64,000 nucleotides of DNA, from assembly GCF_000411255.1 (NCBI RefSeq), contig NZ_KE150412.1, forward strand, positions 962,645 through 1,026,644. Direction: 5' to 3'. The position numbers and the translations under genes were made by a program. Under the pieces are notes generated by a model that was not told the DNA's origin, ran no database searches, and worked only from the letters and a program-made list of their open reading frames with translations. Each line of letters opens with the position of its first letter. The first letter of the stretch is position 1. Source of the DNA: Paenibacillus sp. HGH0039 (GTDB taxonomy: Bacteria > Bacillota > Bacilli > Paenibacillales > NBRC-103111). This document shows positions 8,463 through 16,028 of this stretch, in pieces.

Positions 8463-9701
8463 TTAGCGTGTCCCCGTTTCGTCCAAAACATGCAGAGCCA
8501 TCCGCGTCAGCAGTTTGCCGGCGGTCAGCATCGCCTTCTCATCCAGATCGAACTTCGGATGATGATGCGGATAGTCCGCACCCGTCTGCGCGTTCCCGGC
8601 TCCCACGAAAATAAAGCAGCCCGGCACTTGCTGAAGGTAATACGCGAAATCTTCCGCAGCCATTACCGGCTCGATCGTAAGAACGCGGTCTTCCGGAAGC
8701 ATGCCGGAGGCGACTTCCCGAAACCGTTCGAACTCGCCGGGGTGATTGACCAGCGGCGGATACCCCAGCCGGTAGTCCATGACCGACTCGGCTCCGTACA
8801 TCTTGCAGGTCGAAGCTACAATGTCTTCGACCCTTTCTTTCACCTGCAGCCTCAGAACGGAATCGAACGTCCGGGTCGTCCCTTTCATTTTGCAGGTTTC
8901 CGCGATGACATTGAAGTTGGTTCCGCCGTTTATGGAACCGATCGTGACTACGCAGGACTCGATAGGACTTACCGTCCGGCTGACGATGGTCTGCAAATTC
9001 ACGACTGTGTGCGAACCGATGACAACGCTGTCAATCGCTTGATGAGGCATTCCCCCGTGGCCGCCCTTGCCCCGGATTTCAAAGTGAAACTCATCGGCTG
9101 CGGCCATCATCGCTCCGGGGTTCGATCCGACTACCCCGATCGGTAAAGGTGTCCACAAATGTACACCGTATACAACGTCCACCCCATCAAGGGCGCCCGC
9201 CTCTATCATGGAAGCGGCCCCGCCGGGGGTAACTTCCTCCGCATGCTGAAAAATAAACCGGATTCTGCCCTTCAGCTGCTCTTTTTTCGTGCTCCATATT
9301 TTCGCGGCGGCAAGCAGAGTGGACGTGTGCGCATCGTGTCCGCAAGCATGCATGATACCAGGAACCTTCGATGCGTAGCCGCACTGTTTTTCGTCCTGTA
9401 TCGGCAGTGCGTCCATATCGGCCCGGAGAGCGACCGTAGGTCCGGGAGCGTTTCCCTGAAGATCGGCGATCAGCCCGTAACCGCCCATTCCCGTGCGGAC
9501 ATCGAGCCCCCACTCGGTAAGCTTTTCCGCTACGAACGCCGCCGTATTGACTTCCTTATAAGAGAGCTCCGGATTCTGATGCAGATACCTTCTCCAAGAC
9601 ACCATCGTCTCGTACATCGCTTCCCATTCTTTATCCAGTTCCTCACCCTGTCTGATCAAGGTATCACCCGCCCACGTGTTTGATACGATTCTTCCTTTCA
9701 T
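8463..9701 (-). CDS. M20-family amidohydrolase / metallopeptidase
   Basis: A 412-residue zinc-dependent hydrolase of the M20D amidohydrolase group, related to hippurate or N-acyl-amino-acid hydrolases. Metal-binding segments are visible: MHACGHDAHTSTLL, FQHAEEVTPGGA, GVHLWT and a late MAAEDFAYY. An inserted dimerisation domain begins FHFEIRGKGGHGGMPH. The start at 9701 is preferred because GGGAGG sits about 10 bases upstream; the open frame extends to 9908, but that extra part has no family similarity and crosses the promoter of yugN. Substrate not determined. Confidence 0.88.
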   Translation of the reverse strand: MKGRIVSNTWAGDTLIRQGEELDKEWEAMYETMVSWRRYLHQNPELSYKEVNTAAFVAEKLTEWGLDVRTGMGGYGLIADLQGNAPGPTVALRADMDALPIQDEKQCGYASKVPGIMHACGHDAHTSTLLAAAKIWSTKKEQLKGRIRFIFQHAEEVTPGGAASMIEAGALDGVDVVYGVHLWTPLPIGVVGSNPGAMMAAADEFHFEIRGKGGHGGMPHQAIDSVVIGSHTVVNLQTIVSRTVSPIESCVVTIGSINGGTNFNVIAETCKMKGTTRTFDSVLRLQVKERVEDIVASTCKMYGAESVMDYRLGYPPLVNHPGEFERFREVASGMLPEDRVLTIEPVMAAEDFAYYLQQVPGCFIFVGAGNAQTGADYPHHHPKFDLDEKAMLTAGKLLTRMALHVLDETGTR

Positions 9702-9773
9702 TGTACCAAATCCTCCCACGTCTTTCATCGCCAAACCGACAACAATTTTACACGATTCCGGGTTTGCTCTTAC

Positions 9774-9802
9774 TTGCAAGACGTTGGGAAACATACTATC
9801 AT
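9774..9802 (+). promoter_or_regulatory. SigA-type promoter for yugN-ftsW
   Basis: TTGCAA (9774-9779) and TATCAT (9797-9802) are separated by 17 bases, 35 bases before the YugN start. Confidence 0.6.
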
Positions 9803-9837
9803 GGTTAAAGAATGCATAGAAATTGGAGGCGTCTGAA

Positions 9838-10182
9838 TTGATTATTGAAACCAAAGGGTTTAAAGGCCTGAAAAGCGATCTCGCCCACCTCGACGAAGTA
9901 ACGACCAAACTCGGTTTTGTACGTGGGCAGTGGGAATATACCCGTGCGACTTATGATTTGAAAATGGAAGACCCGACGACAAAATCCGACTACTACCTGC
10001 GTGTGAACACACGTGCCGAATCCGGCAAGCTGGAATCTCCTTACGCGATTCTGTACATCGAAGAAGCATACATAGGAAGAGCTACATTCCCGCACGGTCT
10101 CGACTATGAATCCCCGATTCCGGACGCGATCTTGAACAAAGCGAAGCAGAAGTTGTCCCAACTTCAACAACTGTTGGCGTAA
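9838..10182 (+). CDS. yugN: YugN-like family protein
   Basis: A protein of about 114 residues matching the YugN-like family. It has an opening IIETKGFKGLKSDLAHLDE, then LGFVRGQWEYTRATYDLKME, a YYLRVNTRAESGK strand region and a helical end, KAKQKLSQLQQLLA. Function is unknown; it is soluble. GGAGG lies 8 bases before the TTG at 9838, which is preferred over an earlier in-frame TTG at 9823 that overlaps the ribosome binding site. It is followed after 12 bases by the SEDS gene and shares its promoter. Confidence 0.8.
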   Translation: MIIETKGFKGLKSDLAHLDEVTTKLGFVRGQWEYTRATYDLKMEDPTTKSDYYLRVNTRAESGKLESPYAILYIEEAYIGRATFPHGLDYESPIPDAILNKAKQKLSQLQQLLA

Positions 10183-10194
10183 CAGGAGACTCAC

Positions 10195-11376
10195 TTGAGT
10201 ACCCCGCGCAGAGGAACGCCAGATTTTCTGCTTCTTTTCCTAACCTTCGCGTTGGTCTGCTTCGGCCTCGTGATGGTTTTCAGTTCCAGCTCGGTATACG
10301 CATCGACCAAATTCAACAATCCTTGGTATTTTGCGACCAGACAAATTTTATTCGCCGTTATCGGCACGTTCTTGATGCTGTTCTGCATGAATATCCGGTA
10401 CAGCAAACTGAAAAACTGGGTCAAGCCCGGCTTTCTCGTGGTGATTGCCATGCTGGTAGCCGTCCTGTTTTTCAAAGGAATTAACGGCTCAAGAAGCTGG
10501 CTCCCGCTCGGAACGTTCAGCCTTCAGCCCGCCGAATTTGCCAAGCTCGCTGTAATCGTTTACCTGGCACAGTTGATCAGCAAGAAGGGCGACAATATCC
10601 AGCATATGAAAAAGGGCCTAATGCCGGCTGTTCTCATTACGGCTTTTATCGCCTTCTGGATTATGCTCCAGCCGGATGTCGGTTCGGCCGCTATTCTTAT
10701 CCTTTGCGCCAGCGTGGTGATCTTCGTAGGAGGCGCCCGTGTGAAGCATCTGTTTTCCTTAGGGGTGGCAGGCGGACTGGCCGCTTCGGTGTTTCTCGGC
10801 TTCTATTTTCTGTTTAATTTTAAATCCGCTTCCGATCATGTCGGTCTAAGGATGAAACGGTTCAGTGCTTACTTGAATCCCAAAGACGATGTGCTGGACA
10901 GCGGTTTTCAGGTCATGCAGTCTCTTTACGCTTTCGGGCATGGCGGAATTACCGGAGCCGGTTTCGGGCAGAGCATTCAGAAGCTCTATCTGCCCGAGCC
11001 CTATACGGACTTTATTTTCGCCATTATCGGCGAAGAGCTCGGCATGATCGGCAGCATACTTTTCCTGCTGGTCTACATCATCTTCCTGTGGCGCGGACTG
11101 GTCATTGCCGTCCGGTGTCCGGACCGGTTCGGAATGCTGACCGGCGTAGGCATTATGACCATGATCGGAATTACGGCCATTATCAACATCGGCGGGGTAA
11201 CGGGAACGCTGCCGATGACCGGGGTTACGCTCCCGCTCATCTCCTACGGGGGATCGTCCATGATGGTCACGCTGATCAGCATGGGGATCATGCTCAGCCT
11301 TTCCCGCGAGCAGAACCGGCTGGAGAAGAAGGAGAAGGTCGAGAAGGTTACGCAGACTACGCGGGTATACCGCTAG
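10195..11376 (+). CDS. ftsW: SEDS peptidoglycan glycosyltransferase, FtsW/RodA family
   Basis: A 393-residue polytopic membrane protein with about ten transmembrane segments. Family signatures include VMVFSSSSVYA, LQPAEFAKLAVIVYLA, LQPDVGSA, the conserved FIFAIIGEELG segment and LPLISYGGSSM near the end. SEDS proteins polymerise lipid II with a cognate class B PBP. The start is TTG with AGGAGA upstream. In B. subtilis ylaN lies beside ftsW, and a YlaN gene is nearby here, which favours FtsW over RodA. The short basic C-terminal tail is cytoplasmic. Confidence 0.88.
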   Translation: MSTPRRGTPDFLLLFLTFALVCFGLVMVFSSSSVYASTKFNNPWYFATRQILFAVIGTFLMLFCMNIRYSKLKNWVKPGFLVVIAMLVAVLFFKGINGSRSWLPLGTFSLQPAEFAKLAVIVYLAQLISKKGDNIQHMKKGLMPAVLITAFIAFWIMLQPDVGSAAILILCASVVIFVGGARVKHLFSLGVAGGLAASVFLGFYFLFNFKSASDHVGLRMKRFSAYLNPKDDVLDSGFQVMQSLYAFGHGGITGAGFGQSIQKLYLPEPYTDFIFAIIGEELGMIGSILFLLVYIIFLWRGLVIAVRCPDRFGMLTGVGIMTMIGITAIINIGGVTGTLPMTGVTLPLISYGGSSMMVTLISMGIMLSLSREQNRLEKKEKVEKVTQTTRVYR

Positions 11377-11415
11377 AAGCATCCTCTCCCTTGATCCGAC
11401 CGTCTGTGCGACAAG

Positions 11416-11448
11416 AAAAAAAGGATGCCCCTCGGGGCATCCTTTTTT
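11416..11448. terminator. Bidirectional terminator between ftsW and the Asp23 gene
   Basis: A GGATGCCCC/GGGGCATCC hairpin is flanked by A and T runs on both sides, between convergent genes. Confidence 0.9.
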
Positions 11449-11485
11449 GGTATGTACGCTACCCGGCAGACGGACCGGAATCGGA

Positions 11486-11872
11486 TTATTTCACGCGGGT
11501 CGGATCGTCAAGCGAGGCGGCTTCGTCTTCCTTGAAAGAAACGCCTTCCACTTTGACGTTTACCTCTACGATCCGGAGTCCCGTCATGTTCTCCACCGCT
11601 TCGCGCACGTTAAGCTGCAATTCTCTGCATACGTCCTGGATCTTGCTTCCGTAAAGGACGATGACCCGAAGATCGACGGCCGCTTCCACTTGTCCGACCT
11701 CTACAGAGACACCGCGCTGAACATTTTTACCGCTCAGACGTTTGGCGAATCCTTCCGATATTCCGCCGGACATCGCGGCGATTCCCGGTGTTTCCAAAGC
11801 GGCGAGGCCGGCAATTGTAGCCACCACATCGTCTGAAATGCGTATGTTACCCGTTTGAATTTCTTCGACCAT
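11486..11872 (-). CDS. Asp23/Gls24 family envelope stress protein
   Basis: A 128-residue protein with the Asp23/Gls24 fold: GNIRISDDVVATIAGLAALE, then GIAAMSG, VQRGVSVEVG and DLRVIVLYGSKIQDVCRELQ. Members such as YloU and YqhY are cytoplasmic or membrane-associated and linked to envelope or fatty-acid homeostasis; the exact role is unclear. AAGGAG lies 9 bases before the ATG at 11872; the open frame continues upstream without support. No membrane anchor is present, so it would need an AmaP-like partner to attach to the membrane. Confidence 0.85.
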   Translation of the reverse strand: MVEEIQTGNIRISDDVVATIAGLAALETPGIAAMSGGISEGFAKRLSGKNVQRGVSVEVGQVEAAVDLRVIVLYGSKIQDVCRELQLNVREAVENMTGLRIVEVNVKVEGVSFKEDEAASLDDPTRVK

Positions 11873-12068
11873 CCGAACCACTCCTTCAGCAATCGTTATC
11901 CTTATTGTAATTGCTGGCAATTGAGAAAGCAACCGAATGCGTCACAGCCGGAAAGAAGCGTTATTTCTATGGCGAAGAAATCTTATTTTACAACATTGCC
12001 ATTTGTGGGTATATTATTTAAAGCGTACATACCTGTAAGATACTTAGCCTTAAGCGGAGGGATAGCTT

Positions 12069-13112
12069 TTGAGAAAGAACCTGTTCAACATCGGTTTAAT
12101 TGTCACATTCGCACTTAGTGCCGTCGCGCATTATATGCACTGGGGCACGACGATCCAGTTCGCTATCTCGTGTCTGGCTATCCTGTTTGTGGCCGGATTC
12201 CTGGGAAAAGCGACCGAAAGTGTCGCCCACTACGCTGGTGATCGGATGGGGGGATTCCTGAATGCGACTTTCGGGAATGCGGCGGAGCTTATCATTGCCT
12301 TCTTTCTCGTCAAAGACGGCATGTTCGATGTCGTAAAAGCCAGTTTAACGGGAGCCATTATCGGTAATCTTCTACTCGTTCTTGGAGCGAGCGTGCTGGC
12401 GGGCGGTCTGAAGTTTAAAGAACAAAATTTCAACATCAAGCTGGCCTCGCATAATGCCTCCTTGATGACGCTTGCCGTGATCGCGTTATTCATTCCAGCG
12501 GTGTTTGCAAAAAGTCTGACCCAGAAAGAAACGACGCAGATGAGCCTGATCGTGGCCGGCGTCCTGATCGTAGCCTACATTTTGTGGCTCATTTTCTCGA
12601 TGGTGACGCACAAGAAAGAGCTCTCCGATCAAGTTGTCGAACACAGCGAGCCGGCCTGGTCCAAACGGACGTCGATCCTCTTCCTTATTCTCGCCACGGT
12701 TATGGTGGGCTTCGAAAGTGAGTGGCTCGTCGGAACGCTGGAAGAGTTCACTTCCCAATTCGGACTTTCCGAACTGTTCGTCGGCGCCTTCCTTATTGCG
12801 ATTATCGGAAATGCGGCCGAGCACAGCGCCGCCGTTATGATGGCTCTGAAGAATAAAATAGGAGCCGCCGTAGAGATCGCGGTCGGGAGTTCGCTCCAGA
12901 TTGCTTTATTCGTAGCTCCCGTTCTTATTTTCTCGAGCTTCTTCATGGGAAACACCATGGACATCGTCTTCACCACTTACGAGCTGGTTGCCATCGGAGT
13001 AGCCGTTATTATCTCGAAGTCCATCTCCCAGGACGGTTCCTCCAACTGGTATGAAGGGGTCCTTCTGCTGGCGGTTTACCTGATCCTCGGTGTGGTCTTC
13101 TTCCTCGTCTAG
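12069..13112 (+). CDS. Ca2+/H+ antiporter, CaCA superfamily (Cax/ChaA type)
   Basis: A 347-residue cation/proton antiporter with about eleven membrane segments. The two inverted alpha repeats are visible: GFLNATFGNAAELIIAFFLV (about residues 58-77) and FLIAIIGNAAEHSAAVMMA (about 240-258). These hold the paired acidic residues (E in NAAEL and NAAEH) that bind Ca2+. It should export calcium in exchange for protons. Start is TTG with GGAGGG 7 bases upstream. No riboswitch was recognised in the 195-base upstream gap. It ends at a bidirectional terminator. Confidence 0.9.
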   Translation: MRKNLFNIGLIVTFALSAVAHYMHWGTTIQFAISCLAILFVAGFLGKATESVAHYAGDRMGGFLNATFGNAAELIIAFFLVKDGMFDVVKASLTGAIIGNLLLVLGASVLAGGLKFKEQNFNIKLASHNASLMTLAVIALFIPAVFAKSLTQKETTQMSLIVAGVLIVAYILWLIFSMVTHKKELSDQVVEHSEPAWSKRTSILFLILATVMVGFESEWLVGTLEEFTSQFGLSELFVGAFLIAIIGNAAEHSAAVMMALKNKIGAAVEIAVGSSLQIALFVAPVLIFSSFFMGNTMDIVFTTYELVAIGVAVIISKSISQDGSSNWYEGVLLLAVYLILGVVFFLV

Positions 13113-13133
13113 TGAACTTCCTTATAGAATCAA

Positions 13134-13171
13134 CAAAAAAAGTAACCCGCCTGATGTGGGTTACTTTTTAT
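13134..13171. terminator. Bidirectional terminator between the antiporter gene and ylaN
   Basis: AGTAACCC/GGGTTACT hairpin with A and T tracts on either side; the ylaN stop codon lies in its right-hand T tract. Confidence 0.85.
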
Positions 13172-13445
13172 TTAAGGCTTCATACAATTTCGCCAAATTA
13201 CGCTCCAGCTTATTCAGCAGTTCCTTGCCGACATTGGCGGGAATAAGTCCTGCACGGATTGCGAAATCGATTTCCCGCGAATATCCGTACATCTGTGTAT
13301 CGAGCACCTCTTCGTACAAAGGGCATTGACGAGTCGTCAAGTTTTCCATTTGAATTTCGATCAGCTTTTCGATTTTATATGCATCTTCTTCAAGAAGATT
13401 AAGTGCTTTCTGGTTCATACTCACCAGCAAATCCGATGAAGACAT
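13161..13445 (-). CDS. ylaN: YlaN family protein (UPF0358)
   Basis: A 94-residue protein with the strongly conserved YlaN signature: LTTRQCPLYEEVLDTQMYG followed by SREIDFAIRAGLI. Length is normal (about 91-94). YlaN binds iron and interacts with Fur in Gram-positive bacteria, so a role in iron-dependent gene regulation is likely. A G-rich Shine-Dalgarno precedes the ATG. The gene is convergent with the cation antiporter gene, and its stop codon is embedded in the shared terminator. Confidence 0.92.
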   Translation of the reverse strand: MSSSDLLVSMNQKALNLLEEDAYKIEKLIEIQMENLTTRQCPLYEEVLDTQMYGYSREIDFAIRAGLIPANVGKELLNKLERNLAKLYEALNKK

Positions 13446-13550
13446 ACTTCTTTTCCCCCCTGTACAGATTCCTACGCCTTAAGTCTAATATAGACGAAAA
13501 TAAGCCAAGTTACAAGAGAAAGGGCCTTTGCCTTCCTTTTCAAACCATAT

Positions 13551-13576
13551 AAAAAAGCGCCCCGCAGGCGGGACGC
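13551..13576 (-). terminator. Intrinsic terminator after the HPr-like gene
   Basis: On the minus strand GCGTCCCGC pairs with GCGGGGCGC around a CT turn and is followed by six T. Confidence 0.8.
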
Positions 13577-13590
13577 CCTTATTTCTCGGA

Positions 13591-13839
13591 TTAGTCTTCC
13601 ACGATTTGAATGGCCAGCTGATGCTTGGCGAATACTTCGGCCATTGCTTTCTTGGCTTCATCCGCATCCGGTCCGTGAACATGAAGCTCATAGTTGCCCG
13701 AGCTCAGAAGCGTCGTGAACAGACCCAGAATGCTCTTAACGTCAATATACTTGTTATCGTATTGCAGTACGATGGAAGATCTGAACTGATTCGCAGTCTG
13801 GGAAATTTCCACAATCGCTGCATTGTTGGCACTTGGCAT
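13591..13839 (-). CDS. HPr-like protein without the phosphorylatable histidine
   Basis: An 82-residue protein with HPr fold signatures from strand B onward: ISQTANQFRSSIVLQYDNKY, then VKSILGLFTTLLSSG and LHVHGPDADEAKKAM. The Ser of VKSILG aligns with regulatory Ser46 of HPr. The first strand and the active-site loop (His-Ala-Arg-Pro in HPr) are missing; the aligned positions read Asn-Asn-Ala-Ala, so it cannot carry phosphate from enzyme I. TAGGAGG lies 7 bases before the ATG, so the short N-terminus is real. It may be a Crh-like regulatory protein, though Ser phosphorylation is inferred only from the motif. Confidence 0.75.
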   Translation of the reverse strand: MPSANNAAIVEISQTANQFRSSIVLQYDNKYIDVKSILGLFTTLLSSGNYELHVHGPDADEAKKAMAEVFAKHQLAIQIVED

Positions 13840-13942
13840 GAAGCATTCCTCCTATACGGTTCAACGTCGTCATATAGTTCCATGTTACACGATGAAACCC
13901 CTTACACGCAACAACTTTTTCCATTGCACGTTCCAAAAAGGC

Positions 13943-15058
13943 TTATTTCAGACTTTCGGGATTAAGCCCCTCGAGTTCGGGAATCACAAACCGTCCGTCT
14001 TTGCGGATAAGCACGTCGTCAAACCATACTTCTCCGCCGCCGTACTCCGGACGCTGAATCAGAACGAGATCCCAGTGCAGAGAGGACCGGTTGCCGTTAT
14101 CCGCTTCTTCGTAGGCTTGTCCGGGGGTGAAGTGCAAGCTTCCGTCGATTTTCTCATCAAACAAAATGTCTTTCATCGGATGCTGGATATAAGGGTTAAA
14201 GCCCAGACTGAACTCTCCGATGTAACGGGCGCCTTCATCCATATCGAGAACTTCGTTAATGCGCGCCGTGTCGCTGCTTGTCGCTTCCACAATCTTGCCG
14301 TTCTCGAAACGGAATGAAATGTTATCGAACGTAACACCCGACTGAATCGACGGCGTATTGAACGTGATCGTCCCGTTTACGGAATCGCGGACCGGCGCCG
14401 TGAAGCATTCCCCGTCCGGTATGTTATTTTGACCGGAACATTTGATCGCCGGAATTCCTTTGATCGAAAAAGTCAGATCGGTACCGGGCGCCACCAGCCG
14501 CACCTTGTCGGTCCGCTCCATCAAAGCCTTCAGCGGATCCATCGCCGCATCCATGTTGCCGTAATCGAGATTGCAGACGTCGAAATAGAAATCTTCGAAA
14601 GCATCCGTGCTCTTGCTGGCCAGCTGCGCCATGGAAGCGTTCGGATAACGGAGCACCACCCAGCGGGTGTGCTTGATTCTCTGCTCCAGATGAACCGGCT
14701 TCTGGTAGTAGAGGCTGTAGAGCTTCATCTGCTCTTCGGGCACATCCGCCCACTCGTTCACGTTCTCTCCCGCTCTTACTCCTATGTAACCGTCCATTCT
14801 TTTCATGCGGGCAAGATCGGCTTCTCCCCACTCCTGCATTTGTTCCTTCGTAGCGGACTTAATCAGGGAGCCGAGGACGCGCCGGTCGATCAGATCCACG
14901 TAAGGCTTACCGCCGCGGGCATAAACTTCTTCGATCAGACAGCGGACGAGTTCCCGTTCGGAACCGTACATCTCGATCCATACATTTTCTCCTGGCTTAA
15001 CATCAAGCGAATATTGGACCAAATTGGCCGCAAGCTGTTGAATTCTCGGGTCGCGCAT
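13943..15058 (-). CDS. Aminopeptidase, M29 family (AmpS/PepS type)
   Basis: A 371-residue metallo-aminopeptidase. It begins MRDPRIQQLAANLVQYSLDV and has LVAPGTDLTFSIKG, NIPDGECFTAPV and an N-terminal GENVWIEMYGSERELVRCL. Later segments include GEFSLGFNPYI, LFDEKIDGSLHFTPGQAY and SLHWDLVLI, supplying the Glu, His and Asp ligands of the di-metal site. It should trim N-terminal residues from peptides in the cytoplasm. AAGGAGG lies 11 bases before the ATG at 15058; the frame opens further upstream without support. Confidence 0.9.
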   Translation of the reverse strand: MRDPRIQQLAANLVQYSLDVKPGENVWIEMYGSERELVRCLIEEVYARGGKPYVDLIDRRVLGSLIKSATKEQMQEWGEADLARMKRMDGYIGVRAGENVNEWADVPEEQMKLYSLYYQKPVHLEQRIKHTRWVVLRYPNASMAQLASKSTDAFEDFYFDVCNLDYGNMDAAMDPLKALMERTDKVRLVAPGTDLTFSIKGIPAIKCSGQNNIPDGECFTAPVRDSVNGTITFNTPSIQSGVTFDNISFRFENGKIVEATSSDTARINEVLDMDEGARYIGEFSLGFNPYIQHPMKDILFDEKIDGSLHFTPGQAYEEADNGNRSSLHWDLVLIQRPEYGGGEVWFDDVLIRKDGRFVIPELEGLNPESLK

Positions 15059-15108
15059 GAACTTCGTTGCCTCCTTGAAATGAGCGCTGGTTATGTAATT
15101 TCCTTCGG

Positions 15109-15813
15109 TCACGAGGACGGTTTGTCCTGCTTCCGGGCATCCAGCCGTTTTTTAAATAGACTGCCGAGTACCATCAGAATAACAAAAATGGCAAGCAGAA
15201 CGAATAATCTGCCCTTATACGCTTTGAAATGAAACAAATCATGGGCAATCAGGGATTCCAGCAGCACCATCGGAATTTTGCCGAGCGTCGTCCCCAGTGC
15301 GAACTGACGAAACGTTACCGACGTGACACCGGCGCCGAAGCTGATGGCTGATGAAGGAATGACGGGAATTAGCCTCCCCATCAGGATGTACAAAAAACCA
15401 TGATGCTCCATTTTCTTGTTAAACTGCTGTACAAGCGGCTTGGAGCTCAGTCTTCTTTCGACCCAGTCATGGGCGAAATAGCGGGCGATAATAAACGCCG
15501 TCACGCTGCCGAGCACCGACATCACGTAATTCACCACAAACCCCCATTTGATTCCGAACAGCGCGACGTTGGCGCCCGCTATAAGCACGAACGGTACGAA
15601 GGGGAATAGGGTTTGCAGATAGACCAAGGCTATACCCAGAGTTTTGCCCAGCATGCCAAGCGAAATAAGCCATGGAGTCAATTGCTCCATAGACGCGCCG
15701 GTATGCCTCCAGGCCGATTTTCTATAGAGGATCGAAAGAACGGCAATGATAACCAGCACTATCGTCATCCCATAAACAAATCGTTTGGTACGAATAAATG
15801 TAAGCCATTTCAA
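15109..15813 (-). CDS. TVP38/TMEM64 family membrane protein
   Basis: About 234 residues with five or six membrane segments and the central SNARE-associated (VTT) domain: FVPFVLIAGANVALFGIKWGF, VLGSVTAFIIARY, then MGRLIPVIPSSAISFGAGV. Such DedA-related proteins are implicated in lipid scrambling or envelope homeostasis. Start choice is unusual: AGGAGG abuts an ATG at 15822 with no spacer, but is 9 bases from a TTG at 15813, which I prefer. It lies about 50 bases upstream of the aminopeptidase gene on the same strand and may be co-transcribed with it. Confidence 0.8.
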   Translation of the reverse strand: MKWLTFIRTKRFVYGMTIVLVIIAVLSILYRKSAWRHTGASMEQLTPWLISLGMLGKTLGIALVYLQTLFPFVPFVLIAGANVALFGIKWGFVVNYVMSVLGSVTAFIIARYFAHDWVERRLSSKPLVQQFNKKMEHHGFLYILMGRLIPVIPSSAISFGAGVTSVTFRQFALGTTLGKIPMVLLESLIAHDLFHFKAYKGRLFVLLAIFVILMVLGSLFKKRLDARKQDKPSS

Positions 15814-15992
15814 ACTCGCCATCCTCCTGACATTTTTATTGTAACATTTTCTGGGATGATGTAAACTGCGAGGCCCATTATTACGCGGCATGTACCCTTT
15901 TAACCGGCGGAATAGCCGCACGAAGCATTTCGGATGGTAACAAATGTAATGCCGAGAGGGCACCTATCACCTAGACTCCGTCCCTTTTGGCA

Positions 15993-16028
15993 TAAAAAAA
16001 GCGCTCCTCACGAGGTGAAGGAGCGGCT
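15993..16028 (-). terminator. Terminator overlapping the 3' end of dgcP
   Basis: GCTCCT pairs with AGGAGC and is followed by a seven-T run on the minus strand; the stop codon of the cyclase gene (16008) lies within the hairpin. Confidence 0.75.

Noticed and set aside
9702-9908. N-terminal extension of the M20 amidohydrolase to 9908
   Set aside because: No family similarity, and it would cross the yugN promoter; a good Shine-Dalgarno supports 9701.
11933-12068. Possible manganese or other riboswitch before the Ca2+/H+ antiporter
   Set aside because: No conserved riboswitch motif could be seen in this short gap.
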